Source: Paraphaeosphaeria minitans (lineage: Eukaryota > Ascomycota > Dothideomycetes > Pleosporales > Didymosphaeriaceae). From it: a DNA stretch of 64,000 nucleotides. Where the stretch lies: NCBI GenBank assembly GCA_015832175.1, contig WJXW01000013.1:1364001-1428000 (forward strand), written 5' to 3'. The notes under the pieces are model-generated. The model was not told where the DNA came from and searched no databases. It worked only from the letters and a program-made list of their open reading frames with translations. Numbering within the stretch: position 1 is the first letter of the stretch; the number at the start of each line of letters is the position of its first letter. This document shows, one piece after another, positions 1-12,695 of this stretch. The position numbers and the translations under genes were made by a program.

Positions 1-908
1 ATTAGTAGGAGGAGAAGCACTTATCTAGCCTCTACCCTACTTTAGAGCTAATAGGCTACTTATCTAGCTATTTTAATTAGTATATTAGCTGCAACCGCGC
101 TACTTCTTAATAGGTAAGGCAGGAGGGTAATTACCTTATCCTCTACTAAGGATTAGCTAGGAGGGAAAGAGTAGAATAGTAGCTACGTGCTAAGCTTACT
201 CCTCCTAACTACTAGTAAGAAGAAGAGCTTATAACGCTACTTTAACCCTTTTACGTAGCTTAGTAATTAGCCTCTCTTACAAAAAGTATTAGCTAAATCT
301 AGAAAGAATCTTAAAATAAAAGCTTACATTAGCACCCTCTAATAGTTAATAGTAGATAAAATCTATAGCTAGAGTCTAAATATATAGCTAGCTATAGAAA
401 TAATTAGTAAAATTAGCTAAAGTAATAGAATAATCTTATATATAGTAGTGTAAGAGTAGGTAAAGTAAGTATAGCAGCGCTTACCTAAGCTTAAAGCATT
501 ATTATAGTAGCGTCTATTACTCTTTCTTACTAGAGCTCCCTTTAAGTATCCTAAGTAGCTTACTTATCTAAGAGCACTAAGCAATTACTAGGGGCCTAGA
601 GCTAGGGCAGGAGGAGCTAGTAGAGTAGAAGGAATAGGAGGATCTTAGTAGGAGAATTAGGAGTTTTATTTAGTAGCTGTTACAGCCTTTACTGCGCGTG
701 CTTTAGCTAGGTTATTAGATATTTAAAAAAGTTAGCAAAGCTCTAAATAATAGAAAGAGTATAAGGTAATAATTAGAAGAAAACCTACTATAAGGTAGTA
801 GGATTTAAAGGCGTAAACTAGTAGGCTTAAATTAGATAGGAAGTTAAAACGTTAAAAGTAAAGGATTAAAAAGAGAAAATTAAGCGCTAGTAAAGGGCTT
901 ATATACTC
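1..908. repeat. Left arm of a large inverted repeat
   Basis: This stretch is an imperfect reverse complement of 1591-2494. Position 1 pairs with about 2494, and the pairing runs inward to about 908/1591. Differences are mostly transitions of the RIP type. The left arm is cut by the window edge, so the palindrome may continue upstream. No recognisable protein domain was found in either arm. The arm tips nearest the centre contain TATAAGCC followed by TAGCGCTTA, which resembles the sequence just inside the Copia LTR at 7936-8129. The arms may therefore derive from the 5' internal part of a Copia-like element. Confidence 0.75.
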
Positions 909-1393
909 TACTACCTATCTAATTATTAAGCGCTAAATACAGTCCTTCCTTACTACTTATTTCTTTTACTACCGCTCCTTCCTAATTAAAACGCGCCTGC
1001 CTATTGTACTTGCTAGCTAGTAAGAGCGGGGAAATTACCTTATAGTTAATAGGAAGTAAGTAAAGAGAGCAGTAGAATAGAAGCGTTTACGCTCTAGGCC
1101 TTTATGCCATGCTTATAAGCTCCCAACCCACTAGAAGAAGAGATTCTGGACACGATTCACGATAGGATTCGTGATTTAAAAGATAAATAGCGATTGTTTT
1201 CCTATTATAACAAATAGGGGGTGATAGAATCACTGTTCTTAAGATAAGAAGATTTAGAAGAATAATTCTTAATAGTTTTTTAATCTTTAAACAGCCTTTA
1301 GATGGTTTTTTAAAGATCTTTAGAAAGGATTTAGACAATTAAAGATTACTTCTTAAGATAGGTGATCCGCTTTAAGCAATTACCTAGGGGGTG
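909..1393. other. Unique spacer of the inverted repeat, partly un-RIPed
   Basis: This is the non-repeated centre of the palindrome. From about 1102 on it keeps many CpA dinucleotides and lacks the TAG-rich texture of its surroundings, so it looks spared by RIP. A 78-codon Lys/Leu-rich minus-strand frame at 1102-1338 is open, but it resembles no family I know and is probably fortuitous. No gene is called. Confidence 0.4.
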
Positions 1394-1588
1394 TGTTAAA
1401 GTAAAATACTCACTTCCGTAATTCTTTCTAGATCCACTAATTTATATCACGGGATTCTTACTAAGAGGCTCGTTTCTTTTATATATAGTCTGCCCTTTCG
1501 GCATCCTTTCCTATAATTAGCTATTTGTATTCTTTACAACTCTGCTCCTGAATATCCTATGATAGTTCGAGCCCTTTTTACTACAATA
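1394..1588 (+). repeat. Copia LTR, plus orientation
   Basis: A 195-bp sequence beginning TGTTAAAG and ending near TACAATA is the reverse complement of the LTR at 7936-8129, with few differences. It retains CpA sites, unlike the internal Copia sequence. The five bases upstream (GGGTG) do not match the flank of the other LTR, so the two are not a simple LTR pair. It is followed directly by the right palindrome arm. Confidence 0.75.
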
Positions 1589-1590
1589 GT

Positions 1591-2494
1591 ATATAAGCCC
1601 TTTACTAGCGCTTAATCTTCTCTCTTTAATCCTTTACTTTTAACGCTTTAACTTCCTATCTAATTTAAGCCTACTAGTTTACGCCTTTAAATCCTACTAC
1701 CTTATAGTAGGTTTTCTTCTAATTATTACCTTATACTCTTTCTATTATTTAGAGCTTTGCTAACTTTTTTAAATATCTAATAACCTAGCTAAAGCACGCG
1801 CAGTAAAGGCTGTAACAGCTACTAAATAAAACTCCTAATTCTCCTACTAAGATCCTCCTACTCCTTTTACTCTACTAGCTCCTCCTACCCTAGCTCTAGG
1901 CCCCTAGTAATTACTTAGTGCTTTTAGGTAAGTAAGCTGCTTAGACTACTTAAAGGGAGCTCTAGTAGGAAAAAGTAATAGACGCTACTATAATAACGCT
2001 TTAAGTTTAGGTAGGCACTACTATACCTACTTTACCTACTCTTACACTACTATATATAAAATTATCTTATTACTTTAGCTAATTTTGCTAATTGTTTCTA
2101 TAGCTAGCTATATATTTAGACTCTAGCTATAGATTTTATCTGCTATTAACTATTAGAGAGTGCTAATATAAGCTTTTATTTTAAGATTCTTTCTAGGTTT
2201 AGCTAATACTTTTTATAAGAAAGGCTAATTACTAAGCTGCGTAAGAGGGTTAAGGTGGCCTTATAAGCTCCTCTTTCTACTAGTAGTTAGGAGGAGTAAG
2301 CTTAGTACGTAGCTACTATCCTACTTCCTCCCTTATAAGTAATTCTTAGTAGAGGATAAAGTAATTGCCCTCTTACCCTACCTATTAAAGAGCAGCGCGG
2401 TCGCAGCTAATATACTAATTAAAATAGCTAAATAAGTGGCCTATTAGCTCTAAAGTAGGGTAGAGGCTAGGTAAGTGCTTCTCCTCTTACTAAT
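1591..2494. repeat. Right arm of the large inverted repeat
   Basis: Reverse complement partner of 1-908, about 900 bp. It starts immediately inside the plus-oriented Copia LTR, so it may be the RIP-decayed 5' internal region of a truncated Copia-like element. No intact frame is present. Confidence 0.75.
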
Positions 2495-2579
2495 TAAAAG
2501 AGGGGAGGCTAAAGTAAGGAATTACCTATTACTAATTAAAAGAGAGGTAGAGGAGGTGGATAGAGTAAGGAATTACCTA
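2488..2579. repeat. Short tandem duplication
   Basis: Two imperfect units, 2488-2529 and 2530-2579, share TACTAATTAAAAGAG at the start and GTAAGGAATTACC at the end. A purine-rich partial third unit may follow. It lies just outside the palindrome arm. Confidence 0.55.
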
Positions 2580-2609
2580 CTATAGAGAGGAGGAAAAGAG
2601 AAAAATAAG

Positions 2610-2645
2610 GAGAATCTCCTATTACTAATCACAAAGGAGATTCTC
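2610..2645. repeat. Perfect 10-bp inverted repeat
   Basis: GAGAATCTCC (2610-2619) and GGAGATTCTC (2636-2645) are exact reverse complements separated by 16 bases. This could be a hairpin or short terminal inverted repeats. No flanking element could be tied to it. Confidence 0.5.
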
Positions 2646-3099
2646 GCACCCCTATAATTAAGTAGAGAAGGAAGAGGGTCTACAAATTTATAGATAAGCT
2701 CTTTAATCTTCTCTTCCTCTAATTCCTATTCTCCCTCTAATCTTTTCCTTCTTTTCTTTTTCTTTTCTTATTTCCTAGCTCTAAATTAATAATTCTAGGT
2801 AGTTAATAGATTAATTCTCTACTTACCTACTCTTATTTTATAATTATTGTGCTTATATCTTATAGATTTAATAGCCTTTTAAATCTATTAAACTACTAAT
2901 AAGTAAGAGCCTTTAAAAGGCCATTTACTAGCATTTCGCTAGTTAGAAGATATTCTACTTAAAATAATCCTTTCGCATACTCTTACTATAACCACATATT
3001 CTAAATATCTATATAGCGTAGTTAAGTAGTAATTCTTTTATTCTTCCTAATTACTAAATAAATAGTTTAAAGATTATTGACCTTCTATAAAGGTCCTAG

Positions 3100-6000
3100 A
3101 TCTAGAGTAAGCTTAGTAAAGAATCTCTTAATCGCTATAGCTTCTTTACTTATATGTTTAAGCGCTAGAAGCTCTGCTTCTATTATTAAAGTAGTAATTA
3201 TGTTCTATTAAGCTACTTTCTATAGGATAGCTCCTCTAAATAATAGGATAATATATCTATAGGAAGATCGCCGTAATATTAGATTATTAGTAAAAGAGGC
3301 ATCTCTACATATTAGTAGATTAGGTCTATTATAGCTACTAAAGACTATAGCCTACTATCTAGTTTAATAGAGGTAAAAGATCACATAGTTAATAGCAGTA
3401 AAGTGTTCTTTACTTAGATTTATTAAAAAGTGTAATAGCTTTAACACTATAAAGGCTATTTCTAGGCGTAGCATAATTAGTGTATAGAGAGCTAATCCCA
3501 CCTCTTTTTAAAAGAGCTTTATTTCTTAAGGAGTAGCTTCTCCTATACTTAGAATAAGATCTTCTACTAATAGAGGTGTAGGAGGGAAGCTCCTAAAGTT
3601 TAAAAAATTAAACTTTTTTATAATTTTATTAATATAGGTATTATAGACTAGAGAAATTAATCTTACTTCTCTGTCCCTAATTACTTAAACACCTAGGAAC
3701 CACTCTACTAGTCCTTTTAATTTAATCTCGTATTTATTCGCGATTTTTTTCTAAAAATCTAGGACTTCTTTCTCTTTACTCTTGTGATAGAGAAGAAGAA
3801 TGTTGTTAATATAAAATAGAACAATAATACTTTAATTACTGTTAAAGAAAAGGCATAGCTCTTCTAGCGAAGCTAAGAGTCTATAACATTAAAGTAATCC
3901 TACAAATTCTTTATACTAAAGAAGTGGTAAATCTCTTAAGCTATACAAAGCTTAATTTAATCTTACACACTTTCCTAGCTTTTTAAAACTATTAGGTAAT
4001 TTATAAGTTACTAGATTAGTGGCTATAATAAGAGTATTTAGAAACGCTCCTACTATATTAAATTATAAGATTTCTAGATTAAATTCTGCTACTAGAGCTA
4101 AAGCTAATTAAAAAGATCTTACTACTAGAGTAGCAGTATAGGTAGAGTAGAGAGTATTCTTTTTCTAAAGATCTCTTTTTATAACAACTTAAGCTTTGCA
4201 CTTTTTAAAGTATCTATTCTAATTAAACTTATAGGTAAAGACCTACTTTAAAGGGAGTGGTCGCTCTAACACCTCTAATTATTTAATCTCTGTCTAGGTA
4301 CCTTTATCTTACAAAGTTAAGATCTCCTTATAAGCGGTAAGAAGGAATAGCTTCCTATATAGATAATTATAAAGGTGTTTCTATAGGGTTAGCTCTAGTG
4401 TAAGCTCGTCTCTGAAAGTCTAAGCTATATAAAACACTCTAGGCGCCTTTCTAAATATAGAAGTAAATACTATTATATTTAGTGTAATATATTCTTCTTG
4501 CTTAGACTAGGCCTCTACTACTCCTAGTATAAACGTGTGCTCTAATATTACATTAAGATTACTTTAAAGATAATTAGTAATTAGTGTATAAGCACCTAGC
4601 TTCTACCTACCTCCTAGCTAATTATTCTAATTATTTTACTTCTTTAATCTTTGCAATAGTAAATAGCAATTTATTAGTTAGTTAATTTCTAGTGCTTTAC
4701 TATAATTTTGCCTACTTATTCTACTTACCTCTAGATAGATCTGCCTTCGCCTTTAGTGCGCTAGTAGGTTATTTACTTTATCTAGCGTAATTAAGTTATC
4801 TGCGCTAGGTTAATTAGCAACCTAATTAGTTTCTACTAATAAATAGGGTATTAAATCCCTAGATTCTAGCGGGCCAGCTCTCCTAGTAGTATTCTAGTGG
4901 CTACTAGATATCTTTTAATTGCTTAATAGATCACCCCTAAGATTACCTAGCTCTAGTGTCTAATTAGGGGTTATAAGTCCTGTGCTTCCTTTCTCACTTA
5001 AGCGAATTCTTAGCTACTAGCTAGCTAAGCCTATAACTTACTTAGTAGTAGGTACTTTAGGTTCTTAATTACTTAACTAGCCTACTTCGCTTCTAATTAC
5101 TTAAGAGTTATCTATAGGTCTAGTAGTAGTTCTTATATACTTATTTATTTTAGGAAGAACGTTAAGCGCGTTTTTATACGCTTCTCCTAGATTATTTAGC
5201 TCTCTTTTTTAGAGGCTTTCTACTATTTTTAACACTTTTATCTTTACAATAAATTATTCCTCTAATCTTTTATAGAATAAAGACTTATTAAACCTTACAT
5301 TTTGTGTAGTGATTACCTAATTAAGCTAGGGAATCTATATTTAGTAGATATTAGAAGCTTTATAGCCTACTAAGTATCTAATATAGCCCCTAGGATTCAC
5401 TTTAAATCCTCTTCTGTCTCGCCTAGCTATACGCTCCTAATCTAAAGAGTAAGCTTAGTAGCTATAGGCGTAAACAGCACTCTAGTTTAGATAAAGATTA
5501 GCTATCCTATATTATATTTTTACTAGTTTAAAATAATAAAAATATTGTCTAAACTAAGCATCTAACGTTTTATTAGGTAATTAATAGCCTAATACTAGGC
5601 TAGGAATTATTCCTTAGAGCTAGCATACTGCTTATATAATCTTAGGCTAGAGATTTAATAGCAGATTTACACTTATTTACATTTTAATTACTTTTATTAT
5701 AAGCTCCTAGCCTACTCTTTCTATAGCACTATTAGGCTTATGCGTATAGGGCAGTAGTCGATTTTTGTGATTTAAAGCTCGTATTTTGTATTAATAAGAG
5801 CTAAGAAATCCTACTATACTCTTATTATCTTAGAAAGCGTCTTTGTTCTAAGATTAAAAACGTAAGGTTTCTTACTAAAATCTTCTTTAATTAGCAAAAC
5901 CTAGTTTTCTCTATTTTAAGCAGTGGGTATATTAAATAGATCCTAGAATAATAAGTGAAATGGCCGAGGTAATTGTTCTCTAGGTCTCCTAGAAATTACC

Positions 6001-7900
6001 TAGATTATGTATATAGTAGTATAGTGCTCGCAATCCTTTCTTAACATTCTAGTAATCTTTACACCTTAGGCTACTAGAGCTTATAGGGCTTTACTTCCTA
6101 CATGCCCTGCTTAAAGGTGTTAGAGGTCCTTAGAATCTAATCTCTTAATATTAACCTAGGATAATCCTTTAGTAATCACACTTATAACAATTAGATAAAA
6201 GCGGATTAGCTTATATTATAGGAAAGTAAAGTTATGCTCGCATCTTAGGTCTACTAAGATAACACTTTGTTCTAGGCTTCTAATCCTAAAAGTATAATCT
6301 AAACTAAGGTACTAAATCTTTGCTTTCTTTAAAAGAGCTTCTAATATAATATTTATATAAAAGCCTTCTACTACTCTTACTCCTTAGAGCAGTAGATCTT
6401 TTATAAATCTTCTATTTCTTTATGCAAAGCGTTCTTAATTAGTCTATTACTAATTTCTAAAATTAGAAGGCTTTGTGTACCTGCCTCTACATTCTTCTTT
6501 AATAATTAAAACATCCTAGGAATAAGTCTTTCGTAATTATTAACTAAGTAAACTACTACAGCACTGTCTAGTATCGTACATTGTAATAGAGGATAAGCGT
6601 TAGAATATAGAGTAGAGTAGACACCTAATACTCTATTGTCTGTAGGCAGATTAAATAGGTTTAGTAGAGTAGTAGTAATACTACTAGGATACTTAATAGT
6701 CTTAGTAGAGGATTGTTTCTTATTCTATCCTACCTTCGTGATCGCATTACGAAGGTTTAACCACTTAGGCTACTTAAGTTAATTAAGAATCTCTAATTTT
6801 TCTTTATTAGTAAGATTAAATAACAATATTCTATCTAAAGGTAATCTAGCTATTACAGTTTAAAGTCTTTAGCACTCTATTAGTTTCCACCTATAAGTAT
6901 AGGGCTTACAGGAACAGTTTATTTATTTCTTTACCTAATTAGACAAACTAGAACTATTCAAGTTAGTAGATTGTCTTAATAATCTATTAAAAGTAGCGAA
7001 TACCCCACTTATTTTATTAGAACTAGATTAGATTGAATGCTCCTAGACAAGCGCCAAAAATACCTTCCCTAGATTATCTAGCGTAATCTAATTCCGTCCT
7101 AGCGTCTTATCCTAGATTAGCTATTAGTTTATTAATTAGGCCTAATCTAGTGCTATACGCGCGGCAATTATATCTAGGAAATCTTAGGTAGTAAGCGGTC
7201 CACTAATTTCACTAATTAAGTAGGTCTTTGCTTTTTAATAGAGGAGCTGCCACTCTTTAAACTAGGTCTTAGGACTTTGTCTTGCCTACTTAGCTTTCTT
7301 AAGATAAGCGCGGTATAAAGCTTAAACATTATTCTGTATAGCTCCTTTATTTAGTGCGAGATCTTCCTTTAAGAGTTAAATTAGGGACTAAAGCGTAGTA
7401 TAGCGTGTATTAACTAGAGTAATTATGGCAGGAGCAAGCAGATTAGGCGATACTATAGTATTTACCTAAGTCTAGAAATTCTATATTTTAGTATAGTCTG
7501 CTTGCTAGTCTAAAACTGCTACTCTATATTCTGCTATTTATAAAGGAAAGCTCTCCTTATCTATTTTATACTTAGTAAGCTCTGTTTTATATAATTAAAT
7601 ACTCGCTACAGAGGCTATATCCGTAATTAGTAATAGTTTCTGTAGGAGCGGAGGTTATTCTAGCTTTACGTAATTAATTGCTAGAGCGTTAATTACCTCT
7701 AGGTTAATTTAGTTCTAGATTCCTTTTAAGTTTACTTAGAATTAAAGCTAGACAATATAGTAAGGCTAGCTAGTGCAATTAACAAGCTATACTTCTACTA
7801 TTTTAATAATTTTTGTGATTAGAAATAGAGGGGTTATATCATAAAGAGGTTCTAAATAGAGTGTTATATAATAATTTAAGCGTTACTAAGTAGGTAGGGA
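3100..7900 (-). pseudogene. Copia gag-pol, dead
   Basis: This is the remnant of the Copia polyprotein (Gag, protease, integrase, reverse transcriptase, RNase H), which would copy and insert the element. The minus strand shows an integrase tail resembling the YTPEQNG...ER motif around 5700-5770. The RT catalytic box reads YINN at 3802-3813, where the family has YVDD; both Asp to Asn changes are RIP-type transitions. RNase H has a DASFTN-like block (family ADASFAD) at about 3286-3303. Stops interrupt every part, so no product is expected. Gag has no clear zinc knuckle that I could place. Confidence 0.8.
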
Positions 7901-7935
7901 AAATTATCCTACGTTCTAAGCGCTAGGCTTATAAC

Positions 7936-8129
7936 TGTTATAGTAAAAAGGGCTTAAACTATTATAGAATATTTAGGAGCAGAGTTGTAAAGAATACAAA
8001 TAGCTAATTGTAAGAAAGGATGCCAAAAGGGCAGACTATATACAAAAGAAACGAGCCTCTTGGCAAGAATCCCGTGATATAAATTAGTGGATCTAGAAAG
8101 AATCACGGAAGTGAGTGTTTACTTCAACA
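7936..8129 (-). repeat. Copia 5' LTR
   Basis: A 194-bp LTR, TGTTGAAG...TATAACA on the minus strand, matching 1394-1588 in inverted orientation. It keeps several CpA dinucleotides that RIP would normally remove. The sequence just inside is GTTATAAGCC, the likely primer-binding region; the primer tRNA was not identified. Confidence 0.75.
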
Positions 8130-9299
8130 CTTTTTAATAAGTAGGAGGGGGTACTAATCTAGCTTAGAGATTATATTAATTTCCTAATAGTTAATATATA
8201 GGCGCTATTTCCCCCTAGGCTTTAGGGCTAGAAGGACTAGAGTACTTACTAAGAAGGAGCTAGCTTATATCTAGCCCTTATTTATAAGTTCTATAAGTTA
8301 GCGCTAGAGTTCTACTAGCTAATCTCTAGATATACTATATAGTAGGCCCTAAAGTAGTTTTAAAAGGGAGCCGCTTAGAGTCTACTTTAAGTAAATATAG
8401 TAGTCTAACGTGCCCTAGTGTAGTAAAAGGCTAGACACTTTAGTTTTATTAAAGATAGTAGCGTACTCTACTAGTTCTAAAAAAAGAGTTTTACTATCTT
8501 TAGTAAGGCCTAGCCCTACTATATTATAGGGGGGTAGAGATACTACTATATAAGGAAGCGTTATTATAAGTATCTAAGTAATATTCTAGAGTGAAGTTAG
8601 GAATACCCTTTCCTAGTCTTTATCTAGAGTATTAAAGGGTGTTACGTTATCCTCTTTATCTATAAGCGTAGTAAGGAGGCCCTACCTCTCTACTACCTAA
8701 GTACTAAGGGTAATAAGACTCCTAGCTACGCTAATTATAATTTTACTACTATAAATATCTACTACTACTCTAGACTTAGCTAGCTAGGGGCCCTTAGAAT
8801 TATATTCTAGTAGAGGTTAGGGATTATATAAGCGTAAAGGGACTATTACTATTTAGATATATTATAAGGCACTACTACTATCTCTATAATAAGGGTCTAT
8901 AATAATAACCTAGTAGCCTATTCTAGTTCCTAGGCTAAGATCGCAATACGCTATAGGAAGAATAAATCTACTAGTCTAGGGCTAATTACTATAAAGTATT
9001 TACACCTTATATTAATTAGGGCCTCTATATACTATGTACTATTAAGGAAGACGTAAAGGGTAAAAGTAGGCCTATTTATACTTATTCTAGCTCTAGCCAC
9101 TCTAACTATCACAGCCTACCCTAATTATACCTCTTTTAATACTATTGCGCTTAGCCCCTACGTTAGTGCTAGACTAGGGGCTACTCTTTTCCTAACTAGA
9201 TACTTATTTTACTATGCTAAAGTTAGGTTGTGATCGCCTAGAGAAAAATTATATTAGGGTAGGCTCTAGCTATATAGTTAGGCTTACTATAGCGAGTGC

Positions 9300-10320
9300 A
9301 CACGCCTACGTCCTAGCGTTACTAGAAGATATATTTAGGTATCTAGTTTAGGCGCTACTTACTTGCCTCTCTGCTAGCTTAAGACTAGGTTAAAACTAAC
9401 ACTACTATAGGAGTTATATAAACGTTACTATCGCTACCCTTAAAAGGGGGCTAGCCACCTTTATAGAAAGTAGCTTAAATAGTAAGCTTGTCTTCTAGGG
9501 CCTCTATTTTAAGGTCCACTATAATTTATAAAAACCTAGCAACAGCTATATTATAGTCCCCTTTAGGAATGTCGCAGTTAAGGGTAACTATATAGATATT
9601 TCGCTAGATTATATAGCGTAACTTAAATAGTTTTTTAGCGTTACCCTACTAGCTACTACCTACCTCTACTAAGGTTTGTTTAAAGTAAATATAAAAGTTA
9701 GAATAACTTTCCTTAAAGTCCTACCTAATTATATTAAAGCGTGCTTTAGCCTTTTACTAGGCGTGTTTATTAGCGTATATAAAGGTAAGGTACTATATAA
9801 ACGTCTATAAGTTAAACTAGCTGTCTGCCCCCCTAGCTTAGTAGAAGGCTGCTACTATATCCTAAGAACTATTATCTAGATAGTCCTATATTAGCGCCTA
9901 TTCCTTTTAGGGGGAGCTAATAAACTGCTTATTAGCCTAGAGCTTATAATCTATTATAACCTTCTAGGCCCTAAACTAGGTTTTTAAGCCCCTAAACTTA
10001 GTTAGGCTTAGGAGCAGTTTACGCTATAGGATTAGCTAGTCTATACTAGTAAATAGGGATCCGCCCCCTATAATAGAGGTAGATAGGCCTAGGGCAGTGC
10101 TAGCATAGGCCTATAAGCGCATAAAGAGCTTACGCAGCTTTTTATTCTAGAGTTATAGCGTTTATATAGTAAAGTGGTCTTTATCTTTAGTAGTAATTAA
10201 GTTCTGTAGTTATTTTACTAACTTAGCAATATTAGAGGTATCTATTTATAAGTTATTCTAGACTCTATTACGTTTCTTTGTTCTTTTAAACAACTCTTTT
10301 CTAGAAGACCTAGAATTTAA
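9300..10320 (-). pseudogene. Gag-like polyprotein remnant
   Basis: A minus-strand frame whose stops are nearly all TAG/TAA, at likely former CAG/CAA codons, reads segments such as KARFNIIR.DFKESYSNFY, then VEVG, then NCDIPKGDYNIAVARFL. This pattern (RF..I.Q....F..FY..F...L.E.G, then a short P.DY.. block) resembles retrotransposon Gag proteins of fungal Gypsy/LINE elements. The upstream part has a LSTSIIGGGSLF segment that I do not recognise. No zinc knuckle was confirmed below it. The family assignment is an inference from texture and motif spacing and could be wrong. Confidence 0.35.
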
Positions 10321-10436
10321 TATTATAGGCTAGCCTTAGAGAGTGAATAGAACTATAAGTGCTAAATATAAAGGATAAATTCTAGGTATTAAGTCTCTAT
10401 AGGGGGGTGTGCTGCTTATAAGAAGAGTTTTCCTTA

Positions 10437-10512
10437 GTAGGTCCACTTCTTTAGGGCGGTTCCTTTCCTCAAGATCCTTCCAAAGGCTAGGGCATAGCCC
10501 CAGCCCATCACA
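10437..10512. other. Short island without RIP signature
   Basis: About 75 bp keep seven or more CpA dinucleotides and lack TAG stops, in sharp contrast to both sides. On the minus strand it encodes a short open peptide starting MGWGYALAFGRILRK, just upstream of the gag-like remnant, so it might be the protected 5' end or leader of that unit. It is edged by AGGGGTGTG-like and CACACCTCT sequences that are roughly inverted. Confidence 0.35.
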
Positions 10513-11203
10513 CCTCTAGTAATAGGGAATTAATAAAGTAAACTAGAAGTAAAGTCTATATAAGAGTGATTTCTCCTAGAACTAAAGGTATACAAAACTA
10601 GGCTATTTAACTAGTGTTAGGAAGGTAGTAGTATAATTAAATTATTCTAGAAACTGCGTAGAAAACAGTTACCTAGGATAGTCCCTACTATATAGCCTCT
10701 TCTAGGTAAGGGAAATCTAGTAGACCCTAGCCTAAGCTAGTTTTACCACTAAAAGGTAGAACCTATTTACGCCTAGAAAAGGCATCTTTTCCCTAAAAAA
10801 CCTAGGGCTATTCTCTATTATTAAGAGATAGAAAAGGTTATCTTTATAAAAAGTAAAAAGGGAACTTAGGGATTATTCTCTAGAAGTTATAAGACCTATT
10901 ATTATAGGCTTTCTGTCTAGTAGAAGATTATTAAGGGGTTGTTTAGAGAAAGGTTATATATCTTTAGATAAAAGACCTAGATCTCCTAAGAATTAAGGAT
11001 AAGAAGGCATTTTAGGTTTAATTTTAAATACCTAAGAAAGATTTAATCTAGAAACCTATAAGACCTATAACTTCTAAAAGTAAACTAGAAGTATAAGGTA
11101 ATTAAACCCCTATTTTAACCTAGAATCTTATTAAGATCTAGAAGTTAGAGAAGTACATACCCTACTAGTCTATATATATTTAGAGTAGATAAAATAGGAG
11201 ACT

Positions 11204-11419
11204 TGTAAGGTCTAGTTATAGGCAATAGTACTTGCTTCACACCAGGAAGGACAGTGAAAGGATGACTCTAGTAATATTAATAGAATAATACTTATCTTGT
11301 GTTAAGTTAACGCGCGGCGCAGGTTTTACGCAGCTAGCTTACTTAGCGCATAGACCCTCTATAAGGCCTTGGCGCTAGATACCACAACACTACAATAATA
11401 TTGTAATCTACCTATTACA
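11204..11419 (-). repeat. Family X copy A, 3' LTR
   Basis: 216 bp. In element orientation it begins TGTAATAGG and ends CTTACA. It is preceded (plus coordinates 11420-11433) by the purine tract AGAGGGGGAGG on the minus strand, the polypurine tract that primes plus-strand synthesis. Confidence 0.88.
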
Positions 11420-11764
11420 GAACCTCCCCCTCTAGCTGCAGTCCTCTACAGTATACTATAGCCTTAATAAAAACTTTACCTTATAAGAAAGGAAAAAAGT
11501 GTCTATAGGGGTGCGTATTATATACGTAATAGCAGCGCGTTACAAGTAAATAGCGTACGTTATAAATATATTACGTGTATTATTTATTATAAGGCTCCTA
11601 CGCCTTCTATTTACTATAGCCTTTTGTGATATAAAGTAATAGGGCTATATAGTGTTAATGTTGTTTTAGTTTTCGTGTGCTCTCTACCTACACAATACAT
11701 ATATAACTTTATTTTAGCGTAGACAGAACGCTTAATCTTTAAATAACCCCTTTAATTACCTAAG

Positions 11765-12630
11765 ATACTATACTATCTAGTACCTAAATATATTAAGAAG
11801 TCTAATCTCCACAATGCTGCCGCCTTTGCGTTTAGTAGAGATACTAAGTATATAGACTATAACATAGTGCTTATAACTTATATATACTACGCGTAGAACT
11901 TAGTAAAGCTCCTTAAGGACTATGCTAAAGATAATAATAAGCGCTATAACTATTATGTTAAAGGTAATTACAGAGGGTATAACTTAGTATGTCTAGAGTT
12001 GCGCGTTACATATACGCTTTAGCTAATCCTTATAGGTGCTAAAGGCGATAAATAGGCGCCTTAATCGCCTGTACGCCCTTTGTAACTACTACTATATTAT
12101 AGTTATAGAGACCCTAAGTAAGTAGTGTAAGACAGATAAGCGTGTAAAGGTAGTAGGCCTAAAGCTAGCTTATTACTAAAAGTAATTTAACTTAGAGCTA
12201 GCTAACTACTAGCGTATTATAGCTTATATTAGTACACCTATAGGTGTAGTAACTTAAGTGCCTACTACTAGCCCTTAGTATCTAGGCTTAATCCTAGTAG
12301 AGTAGTATTAGATTACTAATGCTTTTAAGGCAGTTATTTCCCTTATATAGTAGATAGTAAGTTCGCACCTTTCCTGCACTTAAAAAGTATACTAATAACT
12401 TATTCTAGATTAATCTAGCGTCTGCTCTTTGCTGCAATAAGGGCGACTTAAATAATAGTAATAAAGAGAGTAGGAAGGAGGTTACTACTAGAAGTATAGT
12501 AGGCGAGGATAGTAAGAATAGTAAAGATAATAAAGATAATAAGTAGTAGGGGCGTAGGTAGCGTATAGTTTAGTTAGATTACTTCTTAGAAGCTAGCCTA
12601 TAGGCCTTAGGTAAATACCCCTAATAAGCT
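11765..12630 (+). pseudogene. Antisense accessory ORF of Gypsy X, copy A
   Basis: This lies between the end of pol and the 3' LTR on the strand opposite to gag-pol. A frame corresponding to the one described in copy F begins LYYLVPKYIKKSNLHN and continues with the conserved block YYVKGNYRGYNLVCLE, where F and B keep Cys residues. Stops are TAG/TAA. Function is unknown; the Cys pattern hints at metal binding. It recurs at the same place in all three X copies. Confidence 0.55.
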
Positions 12631-12695
12631 ATAAGTGCTCCCTAAGCTATAGTGCTTTATAATAATATACGTTAAATCTATATTCTATGTGCTTT

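Larger units (their letters stand above)
2700..8129 (-). mobile_element. Ty1/Copia LTR retrotransposon, RIP-degraded, 3' truncated
   Basis: Reading the minus strand from 8129 downward gives the 5' LTR (8129-7936), a decayed gag region, then integrase, reverse transcriptase and RNase H in the Copia order (integrase before RT). No 3' LTR is visible below about 2700, where the element gives way to repeats next to the palindrome. The internal part is saturated with RIP-type stops while the LTR is nearly clean. The lower boundary is approximate. Confidence 0.8.
8130..11203. other. RIP-decayed repeat of uncertain class
   Basis: This AT-rich stretch lies between the Copia 5' LTR and Gypsy X copy A. 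The minus strand carries a gag-like remnant (entered separately). No RT or integrase motif, LTR pair or terminal inverted repeat could be found. Positions 10520-11203 show only TAG-rich decayed sequence without a recognisable frame. Confidence 0.5.
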
